Shown: positions 44,166 through 53,314, counted from the stretch's first letter. The stretch: 64,000 nucleotides of DNA from Rhodobacter sp. 24-YEA-8 (GCF_900105075.1 NZ_FNSK01000001.1:2887001-2951000), one strand, 5' to 3'. The notes: a model not told the origin generated them from the sequence alone. Program-made: numbers and translations.

Positions 44166-45703
44166 TGAGCACTGAAACAGCCAAATTCGACACCGCCGAA
44201 GTGGTGCTCGCCGCGCGCAATGTGGCGAAATCTTACGGCGCGGTTCATGCGCTGAAAGGCGTGAATTTCGACATTCATCGCGGCCAGGTCACCACGCTTT
44301 TCGGCGAAAACGGCGCCGGCAAATCGACGCTGATGAAGATCCTTTCGGGCGTGATCCAGCCAACCTCGGGCGAGATCATCCTGGATGGCCAGCCGGTCCA
44401 TTTCCAGAATTCGACCCATGCCCGCGATCTGGGCATCTCGATCATCCACCAGGAGCTGAGTCTCGCACCCAATCTTTCCGTGCGCGACAACATCTTCATG
44501 GGCCGTGAGATCAAAGGCCCGATGGGCGTCGATTTCGCCGAGGAAGAACGCCAGGCCCGCAAGCTGATGCAGGATCTGGAGCAGGATATCGACCCGCTCA
44601 CCCCGGTCGAGGATCTGCGCCTTGGTCAGCAACAGATCGTCGAGATCGCCCGCGCGCTTTCCGTCGACAGCCGTATCCTGATCATGGACGAGCCGACTTC
44701 GGCGCTTTCCGCGACCGAGGTCGAGGTTTTGTTCAAGGTGATCAATGACCTGACCTCCAAGGGCGTGTCGATCGTCTATATTTCGCACCACCTGGAAGAG
44801 GCGCTGCTGATCACCGATCACGCCGTGGTTTTGCGCGATGGCGCTATGACCGCCTGGGCGCCGCGCGCTGACATCGATCTGAACTGGATCGTGCGCAATA
44901 TGGTGGGCGAGAATTACAATCTCGGCACGCCGCCGGACGGGTATGAATTCGGCCAGACCGCGCTTGCTGTTAAAAACATGGTCGTCCCCGATCCGGGCGG
45001 CAATGCCTATAATGTGGTCGACAACCTCTCGCTTGAGGTGAAGGCCGGCGAAGTCGTCTGCATTTACGGGCTGATGGGCGCCGGGCGGTCAGAGCTGATG
45101 GAGACACTGGCCGGACGGCTGCATGCGGCCTCGGGCCGGATCGAGCTGAAAGGCGAAGAGATCTCGCATCTTTCCATCGCGCAGCGGATCGGGCGCGGGC
45201 TTGCACTGGTGCCGGAAGACCGGCAGCGCGACGGGCTGGTGCAGACGATGTCGGTGGGGCAGAACCTGTCGCTCGCCTCGATAACCGCCTTTACCCGCGG
45301 GCTTTTCACCTCGCGAAGGGCAGAAAAGGCGCTGATCGCCGATTCGATCAAACGCGTTACCGTCAAGACCTCCGGACCGGACGCCGCGATTGGCTCGCTT
45401 TCGGGCGGTAACCAGCAAAAGGTGGTCATTGGCAAGATGATGGCGACCAATCCGCAGGTTATCTTGCTGGACGAGCCGTCGCGCGGGATCGATATCGGCG
45501 CCAAGGCCGAGGTGTTCCGCCTGCTCGCCGATGGCGCGAAACGGGGCCTCGCCGTGGTCTATACGACATCGGAAGTCAGCGAATGCCTGTCAATCGCGCA
45601 TCGCATCATCGTCATGCACAAGGGCCGGATCACGGCTGAATTCGGCGCAGACGCCACCAAAGAAATGATCATGGCCGCCTCTGGCGAACAGCACGCGGCT
45701 TAA
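44165..45703 (+). CDS. Sugar ABC importer ATP-binding protein (two NBDs, RbsA/EryE type)
   Basis: The 512-residue protein has two nucleotide-binding domains. The first has Walker A GENGAGKSTLMKIL, signature LRLGQQQIVEIARALS and Walker B ILIMDEPTSALS. The second has a degenerate Walker A MGAGRSELMETL (no Lys), signature LSGGNQQKVVIGKMM and ILLDEPSRGIDIG, as usual for CUT2 ATPases, so only the first site is expected to hydrolyse ATP fully. It energises uptake of a sugar or polyol, probably erythritol. The start overlaps the DUF2291 stop (GTGATG). Confidence 0.92.
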   Translation: MSTETAKFDTAEVVLAARNVAKSYGAVHALKGVNFDIHRGQVTTLFGENGAGKSTLMKILSGVIQPTSGEIILDGQPVHFQNSTHARDLGISIIHQELSLAPNLSVRDNIFMGREIKGPMGVDFAEEERQARKLMQDLEQDIDPLTPVEDLRLGQQQIVEIARALSVDSRILIMDEPTSALSATEVEVLFKVINDLTSKGVSIVYISHHLEEALLITDHAVVLRDGAMTAWAPRADIDLNWIVRNMVGENYNLGTPPDGYEFGQTALAVKNMVVPDPGGNAYNVVDNLSLEVKAGEVVCIYGLMGAGRSELMETLAGRLHAASGRIELKGEEISHLSIAQRIGRGLALVPEDRQRDGLVQTMSVGQNLSLASITAFTRGLFTSRRAEKALIADSIKRVTVKTSGPDAAIGSLSGGNQQKVVIGKMMATNPQVILLDEPSRGIDIGAKAEVFRLLADGAKRGLAVVYTTSEVSECLSIAHRIIVMHKGRITAEFGADATKEMIMAASGEQHAA

Positions 45704-45729
45704 GAGCGAAGTTCGGGGAAAACAGAACA

Positions 45730-46770
45730 ATGTCCGACACCACCAAACCCGCCACCGCCACCAGGAGCGAAGGTTTCAGCCTGCTGAAGCTTCTGCTTGA
45801 AGGCCGGGCTTTCTTCGCTCTGATCGTGATTGTCGCGGTCTTTTCATATCTCTCACCGAATTACTTCACGACTTCGAACTTCCTGATCATGGCCAGCCAG
45901 GTCGCGATTTTCGGACTGCTGGCCATCGGCATGCTGCTGGTGATCCTGAACGGCGGCATCGATCTGTCGGTCGGCTCGATCCTCGCGCTGTGCGGCGTAA
46001 TCGGCGGCGCGCTGATGCAGGGCGTTGAGATCGACGCGCTTGGCGTGATCCTCTATCCGCCGGTCTGGGCGGTTGTGGTGATCACCCTGGTCGTGGGCGC
46101 GCTGGTCGGCGCGGTCAATGGCGTGCTGGTTGCTTACCTGAAGGTTCCTGCCTTTGTCGCCACGCTTGGCGTGATGTATGTGGCGCGGGGCGTCGCCCTT
46201 CTGATGACCAATGGCCTGACCTATAACCGCCTCGCAGGCTCGCCCGATCTGGGCAATACCGGCTTCAAATGGCTGGGATCCGAGCGGATCGCCGGCGTGC
46301 CGATCTCGGTTCTGGTGCTGGCTTTCTGCGCGATCATCGCCTGGCTGGTGCTCAGCCGCACCGCTTTTGGCCGCTGGCTCTATGCCTCGGGCGGCAATGA
46401 GCGCGCGGCGGAGCTGTCGGGCGTGCCGGTGAAATTCGTCAAGGTCACCGTTTATACGCTGTCGGGGATGCTTTCGGCGGTGGCGGGTCTGGTCCTGTCG
46501 TCGCAGCTGACCTCGGCCGGCCCGACCGCAGGCACGACTTACGAGCTGACCGCGATTGCCGCGGTGGTGATCGGGGGCGCCGCCCTGACCGGCGGGCGCG
46601 GCACCGTGCTCGGCACCATGCTCGGCGCTTTCGTGATCGGCTTCCTGTCGGCGGGCCTCGTGATCACCGGCGTCTCGTCCTACTGGCAAACCGTTTTCAC
46701 CGGCGGCGTGATCGTGCTCGCCGTGCTGATGAACTCGATCCAGACCGGCAAAGGCGGGAGGAAAGCCTGA
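45730..46770 (+). CDS. Sugar ABC importer permease (CUT2/RbsC family)
   Basis: This 346-residue membrane protein has eight to ten predicted transmembrane helices. The CUT2 signature NGGIDLSVGSILALCGVIGG (residues about 76-95) and the cytoplasmic EAA-like loop ASGGNERAAELSGVPVKFVK are visible. It forms the homodimeric membrane channel of the importer. It lies 26 nt after the ATPase gene and is followed by a stem-loop before the binding-protein gene. Confidence 0.93.
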   Translation: MSDTTKPATATRSEGFSLLKLLLEGRAFFALIVIVAVFSYLSPNYFTTSNFLIMASQVAIFGLLAIGMLLVILNGGIDLSVGSILALCGVIGGALMQGVEIDALGVILYPPVWAVVVITLVVGALVGAVNGVLVAYLKVPAFVATLGVMYVARGVALLMTNGLTYNRLAGSPDLGNTGFKWLGSERIAGVPISVLVLAFCAIIAWLVLSRTAFGRWLYASGGNERAAELSGVPVKFVKVTVYTLSGMLSAVAGLVLSSQLTSAGPTAGTTYELTAIAAVVIGGAALTGGRGTVLGTMLGAFVIGFLSAGLVITGVSSYWQTVFTGGVIVLAVLMNSIQTGKGGRKA

Positions 46771-46784
46771 GCCTGATCTCCTTC

Positions 46785-46819
46785 GCCCCGGGCGCATGGC
46801 ATTTTCCCGCGCCCGGGGC
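46785..46819 (+). promoter_or_regulatory. Intercistronic stem-loop between permease and binding-protein genes
   Basis: A perfect 11-bp inverted repeat, GCCCCGGGCGC (46785-46795) and GCGCCCGGGGC (46809-46819), with a 13-nt loop and no U-tract. It begins 15 nt after the permease stop. Such hairpins can block 5' or 3' decay and set the higher level of binding protein relative to permease. Confidence 0.55.
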
Positions 46820-46860
46820 AAAGACCGCAAGACCGCATGCAACCCCTGGGAGGATTACAC

Positions 46861-47808
46861 ATGCTTAAACTGACCCGCCGCGCGCTGATGGGTGCTGCCG
46901 CCGCTCTGCCGATGATGGCTTTCGCCGCATCGGCCGAAGGCCTGATCACCATCATCGTCAATGACCCGGCGAACCCCTATTGGTTCACCGAGGGCGAAGT
47001 CGCCAAAGCGACCGCAGAAGAGCTTGGCTACACCGCCAATGTCTCCTCGCATAAAGGCGACACCAATACCGAGAGCACCCTCGTCGACACCGCCATCACC
47101 AATAAGTCGGTCGCAATCATCCTCGACCCGGCCAATGCCGATGGCTCGATCGGTGCGGTTCAGAAAGCCGTCGATGCCGGCATTCCGGTCTTCCTCGTGA
47201 ATGCCGAGATCAACCAGGAAGGTCTGGCCAAGGGTCAGCTCGTCTCGAATAACGCTCAGGGCGCAGCTCTGGGTGCCCAGCAATGGGTCGAGGCCGTTGG
47301 CGACGCGGGCAAGTTCGTTGAACTGTTCGGCAACCCGGCTGACAACAATGCCGCGACCCGTTCGAACGGCTATGAAACCGTCATCACCCAATATCCGGAT
47401 CTGGTGAAAGCCGGTCAGGAAGTGGCAAACTGGGACCGCACCCAGGGCTACCAGAAGACCCAGTCGCTCCTGCAGGCGAACCCGGATGTCATCGGCCTGA
47501 TCGCCGGCAATGACGAAATGGCTCTGGGCGCGATTGCCGCGCTGAAAGAGGCCGGCAAGCTGGCTCAGGTCAAGGTCGGTGGCTTCGACGGCTCGCCCGA
47601 CGCGGTCGAGGCAATTAAGGCCGGTGAGCTGCAATATACCGTTCTCCAGCCGGTCGCGATCTTCTCGCGCGAAGCTGTGGTGCAGGCCGACAAGTTCATC
47701 AAAACCGGTGAAACCGGCGCGGCATCGGAAAAGCAACTGTTTGACTGCCTGCTGATCACCGCGGACAATGTCGACAAATACACCGCTCCCTTCGTTCTGT
47801 CGGAGTGA
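46861..47808 (+). CDS. Periplasmic sugar-binding protein of the ABC importer
   Basis: The 315-residue protein starts at ATG 46861 behind GGGAGGATTAC and has a signal peptide (MLKLTRRALMGAAAALPMMA, cleavage near ASA-EG). The mature protein is a type I (RbsB/LacI-like) fold: ITIIVNDPANPYWFTEGE, IGLIAGNDEMALGAIAALKEAG and VGGFDGSPDAVEAIKAGEL are typical. It would deliver its ligand, probably erythritol or a related polyol, to the permease. A terminator-like hairpin follows. Confidence 0.93.
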   Translation: MLKLTRRALMGAAAALPMMAFAASAEGLITIIVNDPANPYWFTEGEVAKATAEELGYTANVSSHKGDTNTESTLVDTAITNKSVAIILDPANADGSIGAVQKAVDAGIPVFLVNAEINQEGLAKGQLVSNNAQGAALGAQQWVEAVGDAGKFVELFGNPADNNAATRSNGYETVITQYPDLVKAGQEVANWDRTQGYQKTQSLLQANPDVIGLIAGNDEMALGAIAALKEAGKLAQVKVGGFDGSPDAVEAIKAGELQYTVLQPVAIFSREAVVQADKFIKTGETGAASEKQLFDCLLITADNVDKYTAPFVLSE

Positions 47809-47813
47809 GCCCC

Positions 47814-47844
47814 GGCGCGGGCCGGTCCCCGGCCCGCCGCTTTT
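47814..47844 (+). terminator. Intrinsic terminator after the importer operon
   Basis: CGGGCCGG (47818-47825) and CCGGCCCG (47829-47836) form a GC-rich stem with a 3-nt loop, followed by CCGC and a short T-run (47841-47844). It starts 10 nt after the binding-protein stop codon. Confidence 0.65.
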
Positions 47845-47950
47845 ACCTTCTGCCGGTGCCGGATTGTTCCGGCCCGGCTTTCCCTCCGCTGAACATCGCC
47901 GTCGTTTGCCTTTCGGGTAAAATGCAGTAACCGGCTGGCGGGAGGCCCAA

Positions 47951-48826
47951 ATGTCCGAGCAAAAATACTGGTCAGATCCGCTGCAGGATTCGCGCCCTGA
48001 TCTTCTGGGCGGAGATGCGATTCCGTCTGACAGCCGCCATGCCCGCCAGATCGCGCGGCGCCAGCTGATCGCGGAGACGGTGATCGCCGAGGGCTCGATG
48101 CGGATCGAAGATCTGACCTCGCGTTTCGGGATCAGCCTGATGACGGCGCATCGCGATCTTGATGACCTCGCCGGGCGCGGGCTTTTGCGCAAGATGCGCG
48201 GCGTGGTCTCGGCTGCGCCGACAAGCCTGATCGAGGCCTCAGATCTGTGGCGGACTTCCCGTCAGGGCGCCGAGAAACGCGCCATCGCCGCCATGGCCGC
48301 AGCGGAGCTGGAGCCGGGTCAGGCCGCGTTTTTCGATGACAGCACCACCGTGTTCGAGATGGTGCCGCATCTGACCACCCGCGTGCCGCTGACCGCGATC
48401 ACCAATTCACTGACGCTGATGAATGCGCTGCGCTCAACGCCGCATATCACCCTGCTCGGCCTGGGCGGGCAGTTGCACAACTGGTGCAACGCCTTTCTCG
48501 GGCCGGTGACCGCGACCAGCATTCGCGCGCTCCGCGCCGATCTCGCCTTCATGTCCACCGCCGCGATCACCGATGGCCAGGCCTTTCACCAAAGCCCCGA
48601 GATGACCGAGATCAAGCGCGCCATGCTCAATTGCGCCGATCGCCGCATCCTGTTGGCCGATCACTCCAAATTTACCCGCCGGGCGCTGCATTCCATGGCC
48701 GCCTTGCGGGATTTCGACCTGGTGATCGTGGATGACGGGCTGGATCCGACGCTTGCCAGCCAGCTCCTGCGCGAGGGGGTGCGGTTGAAACTCGCGCCGC
48801 TCGCGGGGGATGATCCGGCAATGTAA
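47951..48826 (+). CDS. DeoR-family regulator 1 of the second polyol set
   Basis: This 291-residue protein has an N-terminal winged HTH after a 35-residue extension (RQLIAETVIAEGSMRIEDLTSRFGISLMTAHRDLDDLAG, quoted here as MRIEDLTSRFGISLMTAHRD) and a C-terminal DeoR sensor domain with AAFFDDSTTV, the phosphosugar-binding loop, and LADHSKFTRRALH. It probably represses the kinase-dehydrogenase genes that follow; its own TAA stop is the first half of a palindrome. Start context is GGCGGGAGGCCCAA. Confidence 0.9.
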   Translation: MSEQKYWSDPLQDSRPDLLGGDAIPSDSRHARQIARRQLIAETVIAEGSMRIEDLTSRFGISLMTAHRDLDDLAGRGLLRKMRGVVSAAPTSLIEASDLWRTSRQGAEKRAIAAMAAAELEPGQAAFFDDSTTVFEMVPHLTTRVPLTAITNSLTLMNALRSTPHITLLGLGGQLHNWCNAFLGPVTATSIRALRADLAFMSTAAITDGQAFHQSPEMTEIKRAMLNCADRRILLADHSKFTRRALHSMAALRDFDLVIVDDGLDPTLASQLLREGVRLKLAPLAGDDPAM

Positions 48827-48852
48827 CATCACTTGATGTTATATTAACATCA
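48824..48852. promoter_or_regulatory. DeoR operator candidate: TAACATCA palindrome plus a third half-site
   Basis: TAACATCACTTGATGTTA (48824-48841) is a perfect 8-2-8 inverted repeat whose first three bases are the deoR1 stop codon. A third copy of TAACATCA lies at 48845-48852, exactly 21 nt (two helical turns) from the first. The FGGY kinase ATG is 55 nt further on. Confidence 0.65.
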
Positions 48853-48907
48853 TGAGATGGTGCATTCCGTAGGGCCGCCCATGTTGCGCGGTCGGGAGAT
48901 CTGTTTC

Positions 48908-50428
48908 ATGGCTGATCACGGTCCCTGCCTTCTCGGCATCGACAATGGGCTGACAGTGACCAAGGCAGTCGTGTTTGACGCCATGGGCAACCCGCTTGCT
49001 GTGGCGCGGCGGCGTCTGCCGCAACTGATGCCCCGCCCCCGCCATGTCGAACGCGATATGAACCAGCTCTGGGCCGCGACGGCCGAGGCGATTTCCGAGG
49101 CCCTCGCGCTCTCGGGCCGCGCCGGTGATATAGCGGCGGTGGCGGCAACGGCGCATGGCGACGGGCTTTATCTTCTCGACCGCGATGGTGCGGCGCTTGG
49201 GCCCGGGGTCTTGTCCCTCGACAGCCGCGCGGCGGATCAGGTGGCGGAATGGGAGGCGAATGGCATCTCGGCCCGCGCGCTGGAACTGTCGGGCCAGATG
49301 CCGCATGCTTCGGCGCCGACTGCGCTCCTGGCCTGGCTCCAGGCGCATGAGCCGGAACAGTTCGCGAAAATCGGCCATATCCTCGCCTGCAAGGACTGGC
49401 TGCGCTATTGCCTTTCGGGCGAGATCGGCACCGATCTGACCGAGGCGAGCACCTGTTTCACCAATGTTCACAGCCAGGATTATAACCCGGAAATCCTGAG
49501 GCTTTTCGGGCTTGAGGCATTGTCACACGCGCTGCCGCCGGTCTCGCTGCCCGATCAGATCATAGGCCAGGTCACCGCTGCCGCCGCCTGGCTGACGGGG
49601 CTGCGCGAGGGCACGCCTGTTGTTGCCGGGCTGCATGATGTGACCGCCTCGGCGCTTGGAATTGGCGGGCATGGTGCGGGACGCGTCGCGATTGTTGCCG
49701 GCACCTATTCGATCAATGAAACCGTCTCGAATACGGCCAAAACCGATGCGCGCTGGTTCTGTCGCAACGGGCTGCGGAAAGGCGAATGGAACAATATGTC
49801 GATCTCGCCAGCCTCGGCGGCGAATTACGACTGGTTCCTTGATACGCTTTGCGGCGGTGATCGGGCAAAGGCGGAAGCGGCGGGCGAGAGCTTTCACGCG
49901 CTGATCACGCCCGAAATCGAATCCGCGTTCCAGCGCCCTTCGACCCTGATGTTCCATCCCTATCTCTTCGGCAGCCCCCATGGTGCAGGCGCTTCGGCCA
50001 GTTTCCTCGGGCTGCGCGGCTGGCATGACCGCGGCGATATGCTACGTGCGGTGATCGAGGGGATCGCTTTCAACCACCGCATCCATGTCGATGCTTTGCG
50101 CGATGGGTTTCAGCCGGAAACCGCGCTGCTGACCGGGGGCATTTCACGCAATCCGCTTTTCGCCCAGGTCTTCGCGGATGTTCTGGGCCTGCCAGTCACG
50201 GTGACGGCGACCGAGGAACCCGCCGCCTGGGCGGCAGCGCTTTGCGCAGGCTCGGGCGTGGGGCTTTTTGACAGCCCGACCGCCGATCCGCGTGACCTTG
50301 CAGCGCTTGGCAAGACCTGGGCGCCCGATCCGGCCCGCAGCGCCGGGATGGACGCGCGCTACCGGCTGCATTGCGATCTTGCCGCCTCGCTCGCGCCGCT
50401 CTGGCCGCAGCTGGAAGCGCTGGCATGA
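48908..50428 (+). CDS. FGGY-family carbohydrate kinase (second polyol kinase)
   Basis: About 506 residues from ATG 48908 (GGGAG upstream). The N-terminus CLLGIDNGLTVTKAVVFDAMG (quoted as GIDNGLTVTKAVVFD), a HGDGLYLLDRDG segment, the mid-protein LHDVTASALGIGGHG and the C-terminal TALLTGGISRNPLFAQVFAD are typical of FGGY kinases of the xylulose/ribulose type. It phosphorylates a pentulose or polyol, substrate unknown. The sequence differs clearly from EryA in the same locus. It overlaps deoR2 by 4 nt. Confidence 0.88.
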   Translation: MADHGPCLLGIDNGLTVTKAVVFDAMGNPLAVARRRLPQLMPRPRHVERDMNQLWAATAEAISEALALSGRAGDIAAVAATAHGDGLYLLDRDGAALGPGVLSLDSRAADQVAEWEANGISARALELSGQMPHASAPTALLAWLQAHEPEQFAKIGHILACKDWLRYCLSGEIGTDLTEASTCFTNVHSQDYNPEILRLFGLEALSHALPPVSLPDQIIGQVTAAAAWLTGLREGTPVVAGLHDVTASALGIGGHGAGRVAIVAGTYSINETVSNTAKTDARWFCRNGLRKGEWNNMSISPASAANYDWFLDTLCGGDRAKAEAAGESFHALITPEIESAFQRPSTLMFHPYLFGSPHGAGASASFLGLRGWHDRGDMLRAVIEGIAFNHRIHVDALRDGFQPETALLTGGISRNPLFAQVFADVLGLPVTVTATEEPAAWAAALCAGSGVGLFDSPTADPRDLAALGKTWAPDPARSAGMDARYRLHCDLAASLAPLWPQLEALA

Positions 50429-51207
50429 GCAGCGCCGCCGGAAAACCGGGGCGTCGCGACGAGATCGCCGCACTGGTGATCGAGAAAGGCGAGGTCCGGA
50501 TCGACGATCTGGTCCAGGCCTTCGGCGTCTCGCGCATGACGATCCACCGTCATATCGAAGTGCTCGCGCGGCAGGGGGTTCTGCGCAAATTGCATGGCGC
50601 GGTCTCGGCCCAGCCTTCGGGCGTCTATGAAAGCCTGATCGCCTGGCGCGAGACCCATGCCGCCAGCGCCAAGGCCGCGCTGGCCCGCGCGGCTCTGGCG
50701 GAAATCCAGCCGGGCCAGGCGGTGATCCTTGACGACAGCACCACGGTCGCCGCGCTTGGCCCCCATCTGGGCCAGATCGACCCGCTGACGGTGATCACCA
50801 ACAGCCTGGGCATGATGCAGCGCCTTTCTGGCCCCGAGGGGCCGCAGCTGATCGCTTTGGGCGGCGATTATCACCCGACCTATAACGCCTTTATCGGCCA
50901 TCTGTGTGAGACCGCGCTGGCCGGGCTGCATGTCAATCTCGCGATCTGTTCGGCCTCGGGCGTTTCGGGGGCCACGGCGCTGATCCAGGACGCGCGGGCG
51001 GTGCGCGTCAAACAGGCGATGCTGAAAGCGGCGGCGCGGCGCATCCTGCTGCTTGACCATACCAAATTCGGCAAACTGGCGCTGCACCGCTTTGCCGATC
51101 TTACCGAATTCGATGCGGTCTATGTGGATCGCGGCCTTCCCGATGCTACGGAACGCGATTTACGTGCGGCGGGTGTTCCCCTGATCCTGGTGGATGAGAA
51201 TGAGTGA
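50425..51207 (+). CDS. DeoR-family regulator 2 of the second polyol set
   Basis: This 260-residue protein has an HTH in GEVRIDDLVQAFGVSRMTIHRHIEVLARQG (quoted as VSRMTIHRHIEVLARQG) and a sensor domain with AVILDDSTTVAALG and LLDHTKFGKLALHRF. It is 22 nt shorter in its N-terminal extension than DeoR1 relative to the HTH, but otherwise very similar in layout, so the two are paralogues. It overlaps the kinase stop by 4 nt and the downstream dehydrogenase start by 8 nt, giving tight translational coupling. Confidence 0.9.
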   Translation: MSSAAGKPGRRDEIAALVIEKGEVRIDDLVQAFGVSRMTIHRHIEVLARQGVLRKLHGAVSAQPSGVYESLIAWRETHAASAKAALARAALAEIQPGQAVILDDSTTVAALGPHLGQIDPLTVITNSLGMMQRLSGPEGPQLIALGGDYHPTYNAFIGHLCETALAGLHVNLAICSASGVSGATALIQDARAVRVKQAMLKAAARRILLLDHTKFGKLALHRFADLTEFDAVYVDRGLPDATERDLRAAGVPLILVDENE

Positions 51208-52849
51208 TATACAAGATATTGACGTGCTGATCCTCGGCGCCGGGGTCAATGGCGCCGGTACCTTCCGCGACCTCGCGGAACAGGGGCTGAACGTGGTGAT
51301 CGCGGATAAGGGCGATTTCAGTTCGGGCACCTCGGCGGCGCCGTCGCGGCTGATCCATGGCGGTATCAAATACCTTGAGACGGGTGAATTCGGCCTGGTC
51401 GCGCAATCAACGCTGGAGCGCAACCTGCTGCTCAGGAACGCGCCACATGCGGTGCATCCGCTGCATACGGTGATCCCGATCTTTTCATGGTTCAAAGGCA
51501 TTCCGGCGGCGATCCGGACGCTGTTCGGATCGACCACCGCGCCCAGGTCGCGGGGGGCCGTGCTGATGAAGATCGGCCTCAGCCTCTATGATTTCTATGG
51601 CGCGAAACGCCGGGTGATGCCGAAGCACAGCCTCTGGTCGAAAAAGCGCGCGCTGAAGGAGATCCCGCCGCTGACGCCGAAGATCGTTGCGGCCGGCACC
51701 TATTATGACGCGACGGTGCGGATGCCAGAACGCCTGGTGCTGGAACTGCTGATGGATGGCAAGCGCGCCAATCCGAATGCCGAGGTGCTGAACTACACCT
51801 CCGGCCTTGCCGCTGAGGGCGATGTGATCCGCCTGACCGATGCGACCGGCACCGCGCGCGCCTTCCGCCCCAGGATCGTGCTGAATGCAGGCGGGCCCTG
51901 GATCGACCGGGTCAATGCGCAGCTGGGGCTGAGCACAAAACTGATCGGCGGCACCAAAGGCTCGCATATCCTGCTGGATCACCCCGGGGTCATTGCCGCG
52001 CTGAACGGCCGGATGATCTATTTCGAGGCCGATGACGGGCGGATCTGCCTTGTCTTCGACTATCTTGGCCGGGCGCTGGTGGGGTCGACTGATATCCGCG
52101 CGGCGGATCCGGATGATGTGCGCTGCGAAGAGGACGAGATCGACTATTTCATGCAGGCGATTGCTTCGCTGCTGCCAGGGCTGAGTTTCTCGAAGGATCA
52201 GATCGTCTATGCCTATGCCGGGATCCGGCCGCTGCCGGCATCGGATGCAGCGAATCCCGGGTTGATCAGCCGCGATCATTCGGCGCCGGTGATCGAAGCC
52301 GAAGGCGCGCGGACCTGGCCGGTGATTTCGCTGGTGGGCGGCAAATGGACCACTTTCCGGGGTTTTTCGGAAGAAGTGGCCGATGTCGTGCTGAAACGGC
52401 TCGGGCAGACGCGGAAAGTGTCAACGCAGGATCTCGCCATTGGTGGCGGGCGCGACTATCCGGCGGATCAACCGGCCTGGGTGGCACAGGTCGCAAGCGA
52501 GACCGGTGCCGGCCAGGGCAGGGTGAAGGCGCTGTTCGCGCGGTATGGCACAACGGCGCGCGCGGTGGCAAAGGCCGAAGGGCCGCGCCCGATCACGCTT
52601 TCGGATGCGCCGGATTATTCCCTGCAGGAACTGGGCTGGATCATCCGCAACGAACAGGTCGTGCATCTGGATGACCTGGTCAAACGCCGCACGGCGCTGT
52701 CGGTGACCGGTGTGCTGACCGATGCCAGTCTTGAACAGGCGGCGGGCGTGGCTGCCGCCGCGCTCAACTGGGATGAGGCGCGGCGGGCCATGGAAGTTGA
52801 GCGGGCGCGGGAGGATCTTAAATCCCGCAACCGCCTGCGGCTGAAATGA
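51200..52849 (+). CDS. GlpD-family FAD-dependent polyol-phosphate dehydrogenase (EryB paralogue)
   Basis: About 549 residues from ATG 51200 (an ATG at 51194 is also possible; GGTGG spacing favours 51200). The FAD motif VLILGAGVNGAGTFRDL, SSGTSAAPSRLIHGGIKYLE and VGGKWTTFRGF identify a glycerol-3-phosphate dehydrogenase-type flavoprotein distinct from EryB (39.6 kb), with a longer C-terminal domain. It would oxidise the phosphorylated polyol made by the adjacent kinase. It is the last gene of the set and converges on ribH. Confidence 0.9.
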   Translation: MSDIQDIDVLILGAGVNGAGTFRDLAEQGLNVVIADKGDFSSGTSAAPSRLIHGGIKYLETGEFGLVAQSTLERNLLLRNAPHAVHPLHTVIPIFSWFKGIPAAIRTLFGSTTAPRSRGAVLMKIGLSLYDFYGAKRRVMPKHSLWSKKRALKEIPPLTPKIVAAGTYYDATVRMPERLVLELLMDGKRANPNAEVLNYTSGLAAEGDVIRLTDATGTARAFRPRIVLNAGGPWIDRVNAQLGLSTKLIGGTKGSHILLDHPGVIAALNGRMIYFEADDGRICLVFDYLGRALVGSTDIRAADPDDVRCEEDEIDYFMQAIASLLPGLSFSKDQIVYAYAGIRPLPASDAANPGLISRDHSAPVIEAEGARTWPVISLVGGKWTTFRGFSEEVADVVLKRLGQTRKVSTQDLAIGGGRDYPADQPAWVAQVASETGAGQGRVKALFARYGTTARAVAKAEGPRPITLSDAPDYSLQELGWIIRNEQVVHLDDLVKRRTALSVTGVLTDASLEQAAGVAAAALNWDEARRAMEVERAREDLKSRNRLRLK

Positions 52850-53314
52850 TCAGCCGTTGATTTTGGCTTCGAGGTCGCGCATCGCCTTGACGGCTTCTGC
52901 GGCCTCGGCGCCTTTCTTGACGAAATGCGCGTGGTAAAAGCCTTCCAGCACTTCGACCGGCTGGAAGTTATGCGGCGTCAGCGAGACGGAATAGACCGGC
53001 ACTTCGGTCTCAAGCCCGACTTGCACCAGGCCGTCCACCACCGCACCGGCGACGAAGTCATGGCGGTAGATGCCGCCATCGACAACCAGGGCCGCAACGA
53101 CGATTCCTTCATATTTGCCGGTTTTCGCGAGCTTTTTCGCCACCAGCGGCGCCTCGAGCGCGCCGGGCACGTCAAAGACATCGATCCCGGTGCCGGGCAG
53201 CACTTTCTCCGCGCGCTCGGTAAAGCCTTTCAGCGCCTGATCGACGATTTCAGAATGCCAGCGGGCACGGATGAACGCGATGCGCGGAGATTTGGAGGAG
53301 GAGTTATCAGTCAT
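52850..53314 (-). CDS. ribH2: 6,7-dimethyl-8-ribityllumazine synthase, type II
   Basis: The 154-residue protein starts at ATG 53314 (the in-frame region to 53395 lies in the riboswitch leader). It has PRIAFIRARWHSEIVDQALKGF, the FDVPGALEAPLVAKKLAKTGKY segment and VYSVSLTPHNFQP of RibH2-type (decameric) synthases, rather than the icosahedral type I AxH motif. It condenses 5-amino-6-ribitylamino-uracil with 3,4-dihydroxy-2-butanone 4-phosphate in riboflavin synthesis. An FMN riboswitch precedes it, and the ery locus adjoins it, as in Brucella. Confidence 0.93.
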   Translation of the reverse strand: MTDNSSSKSPRIAFIRARWHSEIVDQALKGFTERAEKVLPGTGIDVFDVPGALEAPLVAKKLAKTGKYEGIVVAALVVDGGIYRHDFVAGAVVDGLVQVGLETEVPVYSVSLTPHNFQPVEVLEGFYHAHFVKKGAEAAEAVKAMRDLEAKING

